Assembly (NCBI RefSeq): GCF_004684935.1
Contig: NZ_SRJD01000006.1
Coordinates: forward strand, 62,001 to 126,000
Source: Sporolactobacillus shoreae
Lineage (GTDB): Bacteria; Bacillota; Bacilli; Bacillales; Sporolactobacillaceae
Direction of reading: 5' to 3'
Length of the DNA: 64,000 nucleotides
Under the pieces are notes generated by a model. That model ran no database searches, was not told where the DNA came from, and saw only the letters and a program-made list of their open reading frames with translations. A program made the position numbers and the translations under genes. Below, piece after piece: positions 47,960 through 56,686 of this stretch; the stretch's first letter is position 1; each line of letters begins with the position of its first letter.

Positions 47960-48457
47960 ATGACAATGGATATTCGCTTATTACGTATTGACAGTCGCTT
48001 GATTCATGGGCAGGTTACTACTAATTGGGCAAAAGCCATTAAGGTTAATCGTATCTTAGTTGTATCAGACCGTGTGGCTAAGGATCTGACACGCCGAACA
48101 TTGATCATACAAGCTACACCTCCTGGAATCAGAGCGAATGTTGTTACGGTGGAAAAAATGATAAGACTCTATCATGATCCGCGTTTTAGCTTTTTAAAAC
48201 CGATGATTCTTGTTGAGGACGCAGTTGATGCACGATGTCTTGTCGAAGGGGGTGTCAGGATTGATTCGGTCAACATTGGTGCGATCAGTTTTGACACGAC
48301 GCGGGTTATGGTTACCGATGCGATAGCTGTCAATGAGGACGATGTGGCAGCTTTCAAGTGGTTCCATGAGCGCGGGATTAAGCTTGATGTCCGCAAGGTT
48401 TCCAACGATAGCTCAAAAAATCTCTGGAAATCTCTTTCCGAAAAGGGCTTGGTGTAG
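47960..48457 (+). CDS. PTS mannose/fructose/sorbose-family IIB component, stand-alone
   Basis: A 165-residue EIIB protein. The active-site segment LRIDSRLIHGQVTTNWAKAIKVNRILVVSD with its phospho-His is intact, as are the VSNDSSK C-terminal motifs. It is an extra IIB copy in addition to the IIB domain of the fused IIAB gene that follows. ATG 47960 follows GATGGTGG. In Bacillus levE is likewise separate, but there the IIA is separate too; here the organisation is IIB, IIAB, IIC, IID. Confidence 0.9.
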   Translation: MTMDIRLLRIDSRLIHGQVTTNWAKAIKVNRILVVSDRVAKDLTRRTLIIQATPPGIRANVVTVEKMIRLYHDPRFSFLKPMILVEDAVDARCLVEGGVRIDSVNIGAISFDTTRVMVTDAIAVNEDDVAAFKWFHERGIKLDVRKVSNDSSKNLWKSLSEKGLV

Positions 48458-48603
48458 ATCAAACGATTTTTATTTTTTCTACTCTGTTCCTTTGTACTTG
48501 CCTGAACATGAAGGGGGGTGAGAAGCGTTTCAATTTAATGAAAACGGTAACATAATTGGATGCTTTAGTAAGGTATAAATATTTATAGTAGGAGGTATAA
48601 ACA

Positions 48604-49581
48604 ATGGTTGGTATTATCCTGGCAAGCCACGGTGGTTTTGCTGAAGGCATTTTCCAATCCGGCTCAATGATTTTTGGAGAGCAGGAAAATGTCAGAGCCG
48701 TTACCTTAATGCCAAATGAAGGTCCCAATGACATTAAAGCAAAGTTGAAAGAAGCCATCGCCTCTTTCAGCGATCAAGAAGAAGTGCTGTTTTTAGTCGA
48801 CCTCTGGGGCGGTACCCCTTTCAACCAAGTCAACAGCTTGTTTGAAGAGCACAAAGATAAATGGGCCATCGTTGCTGGTATGAATTTACCGATGTTGATC
48901 GAAGCATATGCTTCACGCTCATCAGTGAAAACAGCACATGAAATTGCAGCACATATTCAAGAAGCAGCTAAAGAAGGGGTCAAAGTAAAACCTGAAGAAT
49001 TAGCACCGGCAGAAGCAACTCATGTAACTCATGCACAACAGTCAAAGAAGGGTACTCCAGGGAAATTCAAATATGTACTGGCACGTGTCGACTCTCGTTT
49101 ACTTCACGGGCAAGTCGCGACTGCTTGGGCAAAAACGACACAACCTACGCGTATTATTGTCGTATCTGACGCAGTAGCTAAGGATGAGCTTCGTAAGAAA
49201 TTGATCCAGCAGGCTGCACCGCCAGGCGTCAAAGCACATGTTATTCCTGTCGCTCAAATGATCAAACTTGCGAAAGATGATCAACACTTCGGTGGTGAAA
49301 GCGTGTTACTTCTTTTCGAAAGTCCACAAGATGCGCTCAGAGCAGTTGAAGGTGGCGTTCCATTGAAGACGATCAACGTTGGTTCTATGGCGCACTCAAC
49401 TGGTAAAGTTCAACCGAACAAGGTGCTAGCCTTTGACCAAGAGGATATTGATACTTTCCTTAAGTTGAAAAAGGCTGGACTGGACTTCGATGTACGTAAG
49501 GTACCAAACGATTCTAAAGCGAACATGGACGAAATTATCAAGAAAGCTCAGGAAGAGCTAAATAAATTAAAGTATTCTTAA
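48604..49581 (+). CDS. manX: PTS mannose-family IIAB component
   Basis: A 325-residue fusion. The EIIA domain (VGIILASHGGFAEGIFQSG, phospho-His9) is joined by an Ala/Glu/Thr-rich linker (residues ~125-150) to an EIIB domain (ARVDSRLLHGQVATAWAKTTQPTRIIVVSD). It relays phosphate from HPr to the sugar. The ATG follows GTAGGAGG. It belongs to the sigma-54 operon with IIC and IID. Confidence 0.94.
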   Translation: MVGIILASHGGFAEGIFQSGSMIFGEQENVRAVTLMPNEGPNDIKAKLKEAIASFSDQEEVLFLVDLWGGTPFNQVNSLFEEHKDKWAIVAGMNLPMLIEAYASRSSVKTAHEIAAHIQEAAKEGVKVKPEELAPAEATHVTHAQQSKKGTPGKFKYVLARVDSRLLHGQVATAWAKTTQPTRIIVVSDAVAKDELRKKLIQQAAPPGVKAHVIPVAQMIKLAKDDQHFGGESVLLLFESPQDALRAVEGGVPLKTINVGSMAHSTGKVQPNKVLAFDQEDIDTFLKLKKAGLDFDVRKVPNDSKANMDEIIKKAQEELNKLKYS

Positions 49582-49610
49582 TTATCAGCAGAAAGGGAGG
49601 ATTAATAATC

Positions 49611-50411
49611 ATGGATCTGAATATTATTCAAGTGATATTAGTCGTTATCGTCGCATTTCTAGCTGGTATGGAAGGAATCCTGGATGAATTTCACTTCCAC
49701 CAGCCCGTAATTGCATGCACGTTGATCGGCTTAGTTACAGGAGATGTAATACCTTGCATTATCTTAGGTGGTACCCTTGAAATGATTGCTCTTGGCTGGG
49801 CAAATATCGGGGCTGCTGTAGCGCCGGATGCTGCATTGGCATCCGTTGCATCTGCAATTATTTTAGTTCTTGGCGGACAGGGGAACGCTGGTGTCCCTTC
49901 TGCAATCGCGATCGCTGTTCCGCTTGCCGTTGCCGGTTTATTATTAACAATCATCTGCCGTACGATTGCCACAGCATTTGTACACTTTATGGATGCTGCG
50001 GCCAGAGAAGGAAGTATCAAAAAGGTTGAACTCTGGCACATCATTGCTATCTGTATGCAAGGGGTACGTATCGCAATCCCGGCTGCATTAATTTTGGCGA
50101 TTGGTGCCGGGCCAGTTAGAGGCCTGCTTGCAGCTATGCCGACTTGGCTGACAGCCGGGTTAGCAATCGGTGGGGGAATGGTGGTCGCCGTTGGTTATGC
50201 AATGGTTATCAACATGATGGCTACCAAAGAGGTATGGCCATTCTTCGCCATTGGTTTCGTCTTAGCGACGGTTACACAAATCACACTTATCGGTCTTGGT
50301 GCCATCGGTGTGGCCCTTGCACTTATCTATTTGGCACTTTCCAAACAAGGCGGCTCAGGTAATGGTGGAAATACCGGTGATCCTTTAGACGATATTATTG
50401 ATAACTACTGA
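49611..50411 (+). CDS. manY: PTS mannose-family IIC component
   Basis: A 266-residue membrane subunit that carries the sugar pathway with IID. Typical sequence: MEGILDEFHFHQPVIACTLIGLVTGDVIPCIILGGTLEMIALGW split over the first two segments, and the GNAGVPSAIAIAVPLAVAGL repeat. The extracellular loop of IIC is the class IIa bacteriocin docking site in Listeria and lactic acid bacteria. ATG 49611 follows AAGGGAGG. Confidence 0.94.
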   Translation: MDLNIIQVILVVIVAFLAGMEGILDEFHFHQPVIACTLIGLVTGDVIPCIILGGTLEMIALGWANIGAAVAPDAALASVASAIILVLGGQGNAGVPSAIAIAVPLAVAGLLLTIICRTIATAFVHFMDAAAREGSIKKVELWHIIAICMQGVRIAIPAALILAIGAGPVRGLLAAMPTWLTAGLAIGGGMVVAVGYAMVINMMATKEVWPFFAIGFVLATVTQITLIGLGAIGVALALIYLALSKQGGSGNGGNTGDPLDDIIDNY

Positions 50412-50430
50412 GAAGGAGGCGGAAATAAAA

Positions 50431-51342
50431 ATGGTACAAGAATTAAAATTAACAAAAAAAGATCGTATTTCTGTTTGGTGGCGTTCAACTTTCCTCCAAG
50501 GTTCCTGGAACTATGAACGTATGCAAAACGGTGGTTGGGCTTATACAATGATTCCCGCAATCAAAAGATTATACAAGTCTAAGGAAGACCGTTCTGCAGC
50601 ATTGAAACGTCACTTGGAATTCTTTAATACTCACCCATACGTCGCTTCACCGATTATTGGTGTCACTCTGGCACTTGAAGAAGAACGTGCCAATGGTGCA
50701 CCGGTTGACGACGTAGCCATTCAGGGTGTTAAAGTTGGTATGATGGGGCCCTTGGCAGGTATCGGGGATCCGGCTTTCTGGTTCACCGTTAAACCAATTA
50801 TTGGTGCATTGGCGGCTTCCCTTGCTATATCTGGTAATATACTTGGACCAATTATTTACTTCGTTGCATGGAATATCATTCGTATGGCATTCATGTGGTA
50901 TACACAAGAGGCAGGTTACAAAGCAGGATCAAGAATTACTGAAGACTTGTCAGGCGGATTGCTTCAGGATATTACAAGAGGTGCATCAATCCTTGGTATG
51001 TTCATCCTTGGTGCATTAGTTAACCGTTGGGTATCTGTAAAATTCACGCCAATTGTCTCTCAAGTTAAACTTTCCAAAGGTGCTTATATTGATTGGAGTC
51101 AGGTGCCTTCAGGAGCGCAAGGAATCAAATCTGTTTTGGAACAGCAAGCTTCCGGTCTTTCATTGGAGGCAACTAAAATAACGACTTTACAAAACAACCT
51201 GGACAGCCTGATTCCTGGTTTGGCTGCACTGGCATTAACACTTCTTTGCATGTGGCTGCTGAAGAAGAAGGTTTCTCCAATCATTATGATTCTTGGTTTG
51301 TTCGTGGTTGGTATCGCCTTACACTTACTCAACGTAATGTAA
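50431..51342 (+). CDS. manZ: PTS mannose-family IID component
   Basis: A 303-residue subunit with a soluble N-terminal portion (RSTFLQGSWNYERMQNGGWAYTMIPAIKRLY, the family signature) and C-terminal membrane segments ending MLIL-type helices. It forms the membrane channel with IIC. ATG 50431 is the family start and follows AAGGAGGCGG; an upstream ATG at 50398 overlaps manY. Confidence 0.94.
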   Translation: MVQELKLTKKDRISVWWRSTFLQGSWNYERMQNGGWAYTMIPAIKRLYKSKEDRSAALKRHLEFFNTHPYVASPIIGVTLALEEERANGAPVDDVAIQGVKVGMMGPLAGIGDPAFWFTVKPIIGALAASLAISGNILGPIIYFVAWNIIRMAFMWYTQEAGYKAGSRITEDLSGGLLQDITRGASILGMFILGALVNRWVSVKFTPIVSQVKLSKGAYIDWSQVPSGAQGIKSVLEQQASGLSLEATKITTLQNNLDSLIPGLAALALTLLCMWLLKKKVSPIIMILGLFVVGIALHLLNVM

Positions 51343-51355
51343 TATCGAAGATTTT

Positions 51356-51402
51356 TTGCCTGGGCATAATTGTGCAATTTAATTTTGGCCCGGGCATTTT
51401 TA
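51356..51402 (+). terminator. Terminator after manZ
   Basis: TGCCTGGGC pairs with GCCCGGGCA around a 21-nt loop, followed by TTTTT. manO downstream may have its own promoter or be reached by readthrough. Confidence 0.8.
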
Positions 51403-51532
51403 TATAATTATGAAGTGAATAATATGTCAACACTAATCTATTTGATCGCTCGGGAATGCACGAGCGATATTGTTGGATCAGTGGAGAAAAAGTATAATTG
51501 GTAGTGAAACGAAAGGGAATGGGGCAAAGAAA

Positions 51533-51916
51533 ATGGTTCAATCAATTAACACAAAAGTCGATTTTGTAACCGATGCCACTTCTCACATGGGACTTGCTGA
51601 TTACGGCAAAATCATGATTGGCGACAGAGGGTTTGAGTTTTACAATGACCGAGATGCTCTAAAATACATCCAAATTCCTTGGGATGAAGTCGATTATGTC
51701 GTTGCTTCAGTGATGTTCAAGGGAAAGTGGATTCCTCGCTATGCATTAAGAACCAAGAAAAATGGAACTTACACTTTTTCTTCCAAGCATCCGAAGAAAG
51801 TTTTGCGTGAAATACGTAAATACGTTAAACCGGAACGAATGGTGAGGTCGCTCACGTTCTTTCAAGTTGTCAAGCGAGGCCTAATAGCCAAGTTCGGTCG
51901 AAAAAGAAGTAATTAG
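51533..51916 (+). CDS. manO: ManO (DUF956 family), PTS-associated
   Basis: A 127-residue cytosolic protein: VQSINTKVDFVTDATSHMGLADYGKIMIGDRGFEFYND, then YIQIPWDEVDYVVASV. DUF956 proteins are encoded with mannose-family PTS genes in lactic acid bacteria and are called ManO; the molecular role is unclear. ATG 51533 matches the family start; the ATG at 51470 adds an unconserved extension. It closes the PTS locus. Confidence 0.88.
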   Translation: MVQSINTKVDFVTDATSHMGLADYGKIMIGDRGFEFYNDRDALKYIQIPWDEVDYVVASVMFKGKWIPRYALRTKKNGTYTFSSKHPKKVLREIRKYVKPERMVRSLTFFQVVKRGLIAKFGRKRSN

Positions 51917-52226
51917 GGGTTACGCAGGGGCCTCTAATTATCTGTAGAAATGGCTTTGTATTGCTTAAGCAAGAAGGGCAAGTTTGAAATTATTTAAATC
52001 AAAATAACATGGGAAACAGTGTGAATGACTTCGCCTAGCAGTTACCATACACAGAATCCGGGTATTCAGGATATTCTCTACATGGCGAACGATGAATGAC
52101 ATATTTCAAGCCGTTAAAGAAGATCTCAATATTGTGAAGCCTTGTCACCAAATTCACAGTCAGCGTGATTGATTGCCATTTGGGCTGTCTACTAACCAGT
52201 GCATTATGGGGATTTGAGGGATTCAA
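51917..52226. other. manO-msrAB intergenic region, no gene seen
   Basis: About 310 nt with no recognised feature. A 26-codon frame at 52092-52172 (MNDIFQAVKEDLNIVK) has no ribosome-binding site and is not called. Confidence 0.5.
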
Positions 52227-53189
52227 TTGAGTAAAACGGAAAAGGCAACTTTCGCCGGTGGGTGCTTCTGGTGCATGGTTAAACCCTTTGATCAGGAGCC
52301 GGGAATTATCCAGGTGCTGTGTGGCTATACCGGCGGCGAGACCTTGAACCCGACTTACAATGAGGTTTGTTACGGGAAAACAGGCCATGCAGAAGCTGTG
52401 CAGATTACTTTTGATCCTGAGATTTACCCCTATCGGAAATTACTTGAACTGTACTGGCAGCAGATTGATCCGACTGATCGCCGAGGACAGTTTCACGACC
52501 GGGGCAGCCAATACAGAACGAGTATCTTTTACCATACAGATCAACAAAAAAAGCTTGCAGAAGCTTCAAAAGAAGAACTTGAGAACAGTGGCCGTTACCG
52601 AAAATCGATCGTGACGCCCATTGTTCCTGCCGGCCCTTTCTATCCCGCGGAAGAGATTCATCAGAATTATTACCGGAAGAATCCTTTTGGTTACAAGCTT
52701 TATTATCAAAGATCGGGCCGTGAAAATTTCATTAGGAAGCATTGGGGTGTTAAAAAAAATAAAAAGCAATTGAAAGAAACGCTGACTGAACTTCAGTATC
52801 AGGTAACACAGAAAAATCGGACAGAGCCCGCTTTTAATAACGCCTATTGGAACAATAAGAAACAGGGCATTTACGTTGATGTTGTCTCCGGGGAGCCCTT
52901 GTTTTCAACCACGGATCAGTACGACGCAGGCAACGGCCGACCAAGTTTTACTCGTCCTCTGAGTGATAGCCGTATCGTTACGGAACCGGATAACACGTAC
53001 TCTGTGCTTCGTGACGAAGTGCGCAGCAAGTTGGGCGACTCGCATTTGGGCCATGTATTCAATGATGATTCCGTGCCGGGCGGACGGCGCTATAGTATAA
53101 ACTCAGCCGCGCTGCGATTTGTACCTGAAGAAGACCTGGATTCAGAGGGCCTTGGCGAATATGTGTATTTGTTTAAAAAATCTGACTAG
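52227..53189 (+). CDS. msrAB: Methionine sulfoxide reductase MsrA-MsrB fusion, MsrB half lacking Cys
   Basis: A 320-residue fusion. The MsrA half (residues 1-~165) has the catalytic motif GGCFWC (Cys13) and the GYTGG and GHAEAVQ motifs; it reduces Met-S-oxide. The MsrB half (~195-320) has the usual SKLGDSHLGHVFND and RFVPEEDL, but the motif normally reading RYCIN is RYSIN (Ser290), and DAGTGWPSF reads DAGNGRPSF. No cysteine occurs after about residue 50. The MsrB half may therefore be inactive or use another chemistry. TTG 52227 starts the frame. Confidence 0.88.
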   Translation: MSKTEKATFAGGCFWCMVKPFDQEPGIIQVLCGYTGGETLNPTYNEVCYGKTGHAEAVQITFDPEIYPYRKLLELYWQQIDPTDRRGQFHDRGSQYRTSIFYHTDQQKKLAEASKEELENSGRYRKSIVTPIVPAGPFYPAEEIHQNYYRKNPFGYKLYYQRSGRENFIRKHWGVKKNKKQLKETLTELQYQVTQKNRTEPAFNNAYWNNKKQGIYVDVVSGEPLFSTTDQYDAGNGRPSFTRPLSDSRIVTEPDNTYSVLRDEVRSKLGDSHLGHVFNDDSVPGGRRYSINSAALRFVPEEDLDSEGLGEYVYLFKKSD

Positions 53190-53248
53190 CCGTTTCATGA
53201 AGCGGTCATTTATTTTATCATTGAATCAAAAAACCGAACTATAGAATA

Positions 53249-53302
53249 GAAAAAAAGCTGCCTTATTAGCCGCAATATCTGGCGAAAAGGCAGCTTTTTT
53301 CT
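53249..53302 (+). terminator. Terminator after msrAB
   Basis: AAAAAAGCTGCC pairs with GGCAGCTTTTTT around a 26-nt loop. Confidence 0.85.
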
Positions 53303-53369
53303 ATAAGCATAAGCATTGTAGAATGAAAGTTTTAACGCAAGAAAATGAAATATAAAAAGGAGTTTAAAA

Positions 53370-53468
53370 ATGAATCTTCCGAAAACTTTTACTTTCACAT
53401 CCTTTGAATTTACTCATCTTAATGGCAAGGTAGTTATGTCTCTGCGAACCCCAAAGGTAGAGCGGTGA
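53370..53468 (+). CDS. Possible 32-residue small protein
   Basis: The frame MNLPKTFTFTSFEFTHLNGK continues to VVMSLRTPKVER and stops. It has a strong ribosome-binding site (AAAAAGGAG, 8 nt before ATG) and balanced codon use. It is convergent with and 3 nt from the end of the NRAMP-like gene. I do not recognise a family. No membrane segment or leader motif is visible. Confidence 0.4.
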   Translation: MNLPKTFTFTSFEFTHLNGKVVMSLRTPKVER

Positions 53469-53471
53469 ATT

Positions 53472-54719
53472 TCACTTGTAGAAAAAAGGAAGAACGATGA
53501 ATAACAGTATCGTCATCGCGAGAATAAAAACCACTGTAGCGATTGAAAGAACGTTTTGCAGGCCGTTATTTACGTATTTTCCCATGATTCGTTTGTTGTT
53601 CACAAGGAGTGTCATAAAAATTAAGATAACCGGACAAAGCATGCCGGCCAGCTGTTGTGTAAATAACGTCAGGCTGACAAGCGAAAGCCCGGGAATGAGG
53701 ACGACCGCTGCACCAAGTATAATCATCAGTGTGTAGATACCATAAAATATAGAGGCATCTCTCGCTTTTGTGTTAACACCACTTTCGAAGCCAAAAGCCT
53801 CACAAACCGCGTAAGACGTAGAGAGTGGAATTACGGCACAAGCCAGTACCGATGCGCCCAGGAGGCCAGCGCCAAAAAGGATAGACGCGAAATGTCCGGC
53901 AAGTGGAGTGAGTGCCATTGCCGCCTGGTGAGCAGAGGTCACACTTACTTTTTCCTTATACAGGGTAGCCGCCGTGCAGACAATGATAAAAAAAGCAATC
54001 GCATTTCCCCAAACAGCACCGAAACAGGCATCGGTCTGGGCATTGCCCAGCTCCGAAAGCTTCATTCGTTTATCGACAATAGACGATTGCAGATAAAACT
54101 GCATATATGGAGTAATTGTCGTCCCAATCATTCCGATAAAGGTGAGCAGGAAGTCCCGGTTCATATCCAGGGTTGGAATGACTGACTGATGAAATACCGT
54201 TCCCCAGTCCGGACGGACGAGAAAACAGGTGATGATATAGCTGAAAAATACAAATGTGAATATAAGGAAAACGTTCTCCACATGTCTATAGGATCCTTTG
54301 GAAACCAGTAGCCCGATGGCAATAGCAAAGACCGGGACTGAGATATATTTACTGATACCAAATAATTCGAGACTGACAGCAATACCGGCAAAATCTGCAA
54401 TTGAGACACCAAAATTGGCGATGACCAAGACGAGCATAGCGATGAAAGTCAGTTTGACCCCAAAGTTTTCACGAATCAGACTGGCCAGCCCTTTGCCGGT
54501 CACAATGGCCATACGTGCATTCATTTCCTGAACGACGGCCAGACTCACTGTAATAAAGATCAGCCCCCAGATCATCCGGTATCCGAAGGAAGCTCCAACT
54601 GAAGCATAAGTAAAAATACCGCCTGCGTCATTGCCGGCGTTTGCACTGATCAGCCCCGGTCCAAGAATGCTGAAAAGCAAAAAAATATTTAATGTTTTTC
54701 TTTTTGAATGCTGCATCAT
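53472..54719 (-). CDS. NRAMP-related divalent metal transporter, possible Mg2+ type
   Basis: A 415-residue NRAMP-superfamily protein with about eleven membrane segments. The canonical Mn/Fe motif DPGN of TM1 is replaced: GPGLISANAGNDAGG. The TM6 MPHN motif is replaced by TTITPYMQFY. These replacements occur in the NRAMP-related magnesium transporter branch. It lies 104 nt downstream of an MgtE_N/CBS gene on the same strand, which also points to Mg2+. Two adjacent ATGs (54719, 54716) follow GAGGGG. Confidence 0.75.
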   Translation of the reverse strand: MMQHSKRKTLNIFLLFSILGPGLISANAGNDAGGIFTYASVGASFGYRMIWGLIFITVSLAVVQEMNARMAIVTGKGLASLIRENFGVKLTFIAMLVLVIANFGVSIADFAGIAVSLELFGISKYISVPVFAIAIGLLVSKGSYRHVENVFLIFTFVFFSYIITCFLVRPDWGTVFHQSVIPTLDMNRDFLLTFIGMIGTTITPYMQFYLQSSIVDKRMKLSELGNAQTDACFGAVWGNAIAFFIIVCTAATLYKEKVSVTSAHQAAMALTPLAGHFASILFGAGLLGASVLACAVIPLSTSYAVCEAFGFESGVNTKARDASIFYGIYTLMIILGAAVVLIPGLSLVSLTLFTQQLAGMLCPVILIFMTLLVNNKRIMGKYVNNGLQNVLSIATVVFILAMTILLFIVLPFFYK

Positions 54720-54823
54720 TGTTTCCCCTCTACTATCGGTTCCTTGCAAAGAAGTGTCGTCTCAAGTGCTGTCAATTATAGTGGCCCGCGCGGGAGCCAT
54801 AGTTGGATCACATGGCAGATAAC

Positions 54824-56053
54824 TCAGTGCTTATGAAGCAGATAGTAAAGAACATCGCTAGCAATCACCGTGCCGGACAATTTATGATCATCATCAACAA
54901 CCGCTACAGCAGGCAAATTGTATTTTGAAATCATTTGGATCAGATCCGGAAGGCTGTCATGATCACAAATGGTATGAACGTCTGTATTCATGATTTCGTG
55001 AATCGGCAGTGCCGGTTCTGCTACCGTGAGATCGCGCAATGAGACCGTCCCTATTAATTGGTTCGCCATATTTACGACGTAAAGAAAAAATACGGTATCC
55101 ATCTCTGGTTTTTCACTGCGCAGCCGCACAAAGCAATCTTCTACCGTCATTTTTTCATCAATTGAAACAAGGTCGGTAGACATAAGACTTCCCACTGTAT
55201 TGTCCGGGTATTCCATTAATTCTTGAACTTCTTCTGAGGTTTCCTTAGTCATCACTTTTAATAAATTCTGTACAATATCCTGATCCAGTACGCCGAAAAT
55301 ATCGGCAACTTCATCAGAAGGCATTTTCTCTAATACACCCGCCGCTTTCGTAATCGAAAGGTTGTCGATCAATTTTACCTGGGATTCAGGCTCCATCTCT
55401 TCCAGAACATCCGCCGCTTTTTCTTCGTCCAGAGCAATAAACATGGACATCTGCTTATCTTTATCAAGGTCCTCGATAATGTCGGCCACATCAGAAGGAT
55501 GCAGCATTGAAATTTTCTTCACCTGGGCCGCAAGTTTTAATCCGTTTTCTCCGGATTCCATTGTTTGCACATCATCCCATAAGATCAGTCTGCCCGGAAG
55601 ATTTCTGTGAAACATCTGAAAAACTTTTTTCATGGGTTTTGCCATGTCAAGGCGTCTCATAAGGCCTTCCAGACCGATATCAACAGCAATCAAAAACAGG
55701 CCTTCAGGAACAACCGCGAACCGCAAATCATTCACCCGGACCACCTTTCGCCCATCCAGATCAATGATTTGCTTATCAAGCATTGTTTCTACAAGTGAAA
55801 GATAGTTTCCTTCGTCAGTAATTTCTTTTCCAATCAGACTGTTACATAAAAAATAATATTTGGAACCGTTTTGTTTAATGCGGATGGTAGTACTGTCCAG
55901 CGTCACGCCACCACGCAGTTTGATTGCTGTCACTTTAGGCTGTTTATAATTTGTATCTACATATAAATCAGCAATCCGGCCAAGCCTGTGACCCTGTTTT
56001 GATTGATAAACCGGACGGCCAATGATGCGGCTGAAGTAAAATTTGGAAATCAA
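54824..56053 (-). CDS. PRC-barrel, MgtE_N and CBS-domain protein without a transport domain
   Basis: A 409-residue soluble protein. Order: PRC-barrel-like N-terminus (SRIIGRPVYQSKQGHRLGRIADLYVD), a middle segment, MgtE_N repeats (LHPSDVADIIEDLDKDKQMSMFIALDEEKAADVLEEM split by short turns) and a CBS pair (MSTDLVSIDEKMTVEDCF, IMNTDVHTICDHDSLPDLIQ). It ends after the CBS pair and lacks the MgtE membrane domain, so it cannot transport by itself. It is probably the Mg2+-sensing partner of the NRAMP-like protein downstream. TTG 56053 follows GGGAGGG. Confidence 0.82.
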   Translation of the reverse strand: MISKFYFSRIIGRPVYQSKQGHRLGRIADLYVDTNYKQPKVTAIKLRGGVTLDSTTIRIKQNGSKYYFLCNSLIGKEITDEGNYLSLVETMLDKQIIDLDGRKVVRVNDLRFAVVPEGLFLIAVDIGLEGLMRRLDMAKPMKKVFQMFHRNLPGRLILWDDVQTMESGENGLKLAAQVKKISMLHPSDVADIIEDLDKDKQMSMFIALDEEKAADVLEEMEPESQVKLIDNLSITKAAGVLEKMPSDEVADIFGVLDQDIVQNLLKVMTKETSEEVQELMEYPDNTVGSLMSTDLVSIDEKMTVEDCFVRLRSEKPEMDTVFFLYVVNMANQLIGTVSLRDLTVAEPALPIHEIMNTDVHTICDHDSLPDLIQMISKYNLPAVAVVDDDHKLSGTVIASDVLYYLLHKH

Positions 56054-56686
56054 ATGGATTCCCTCCCTGACGATTTAGTGGTGGTTTTGAAGAGTAAAAA
56101 GGGATCTCTTTCATCATAGAACATTTCGCCATTAATATTTGAAAAAGTTTAGAAAATAAATCTGAAAAAGATTTGCCTGCGGTCTATTAATAAGAGAGCC
56201 CTTCTATGCGAAAGTAGATGGAGAGAATCAACGCTTCGATATGACTGCGAATAGCTATCATATCCTATTTTACTCTTCTTACAGAAGATGGGTCATGAAC
56301 CTTAATTCTGGAAAATAAGGATAACAGGAATCATGGCAGCAGGAAACTCCGCCAAGAGGGGATGCTGTTCTAACCTGGAATGTCGGGGTCAAAGAAGTGA
56401 CATACATCAGGGAGATTTCCTAATTGGAGGGATCTCCTTTTAGTGTGGAAAATCGCAGGCTTATTATTGTAAATTAAATGTAAATATTGTTTTTATTATG
56501 TAAATAAATATTAATTTTATATTTCAATTGTCAATTTATAGACATAATTTGGAACTGAATCTCTTTTTATTTATGTTAATATTTTACATATTGAATAAAT
56601 GAACAGAAAATTCACAGATTCTGTGGGATAAAAAGTTAACAGGCGTTTTGTTTATTCGAAAATTTCTAAACAAAGGAAATGATTGC
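56054..56686. other. Intergenic region with possible structured RNA
   Basis: No gene seen in 633 nt. On the plus strand, 56330-56445 contains GCAGCA...TGCTGT and CTCC...GGGG pairing, then GGAGAT...ATCTCC followed by TTTT (56411-56445), which looks like a terminator. No M-box, ykoY-yybP or other riboswitch core was recognised. The distal part is very AT-rich. Confidence 0.35.

Noticed and set aside
56054-56640. M-box Mg2+ riboswitch upstream of the MgtE_N/CBS gene
   Set aside because: I looked for the conserved M-box core on the minus strand and did not find it.
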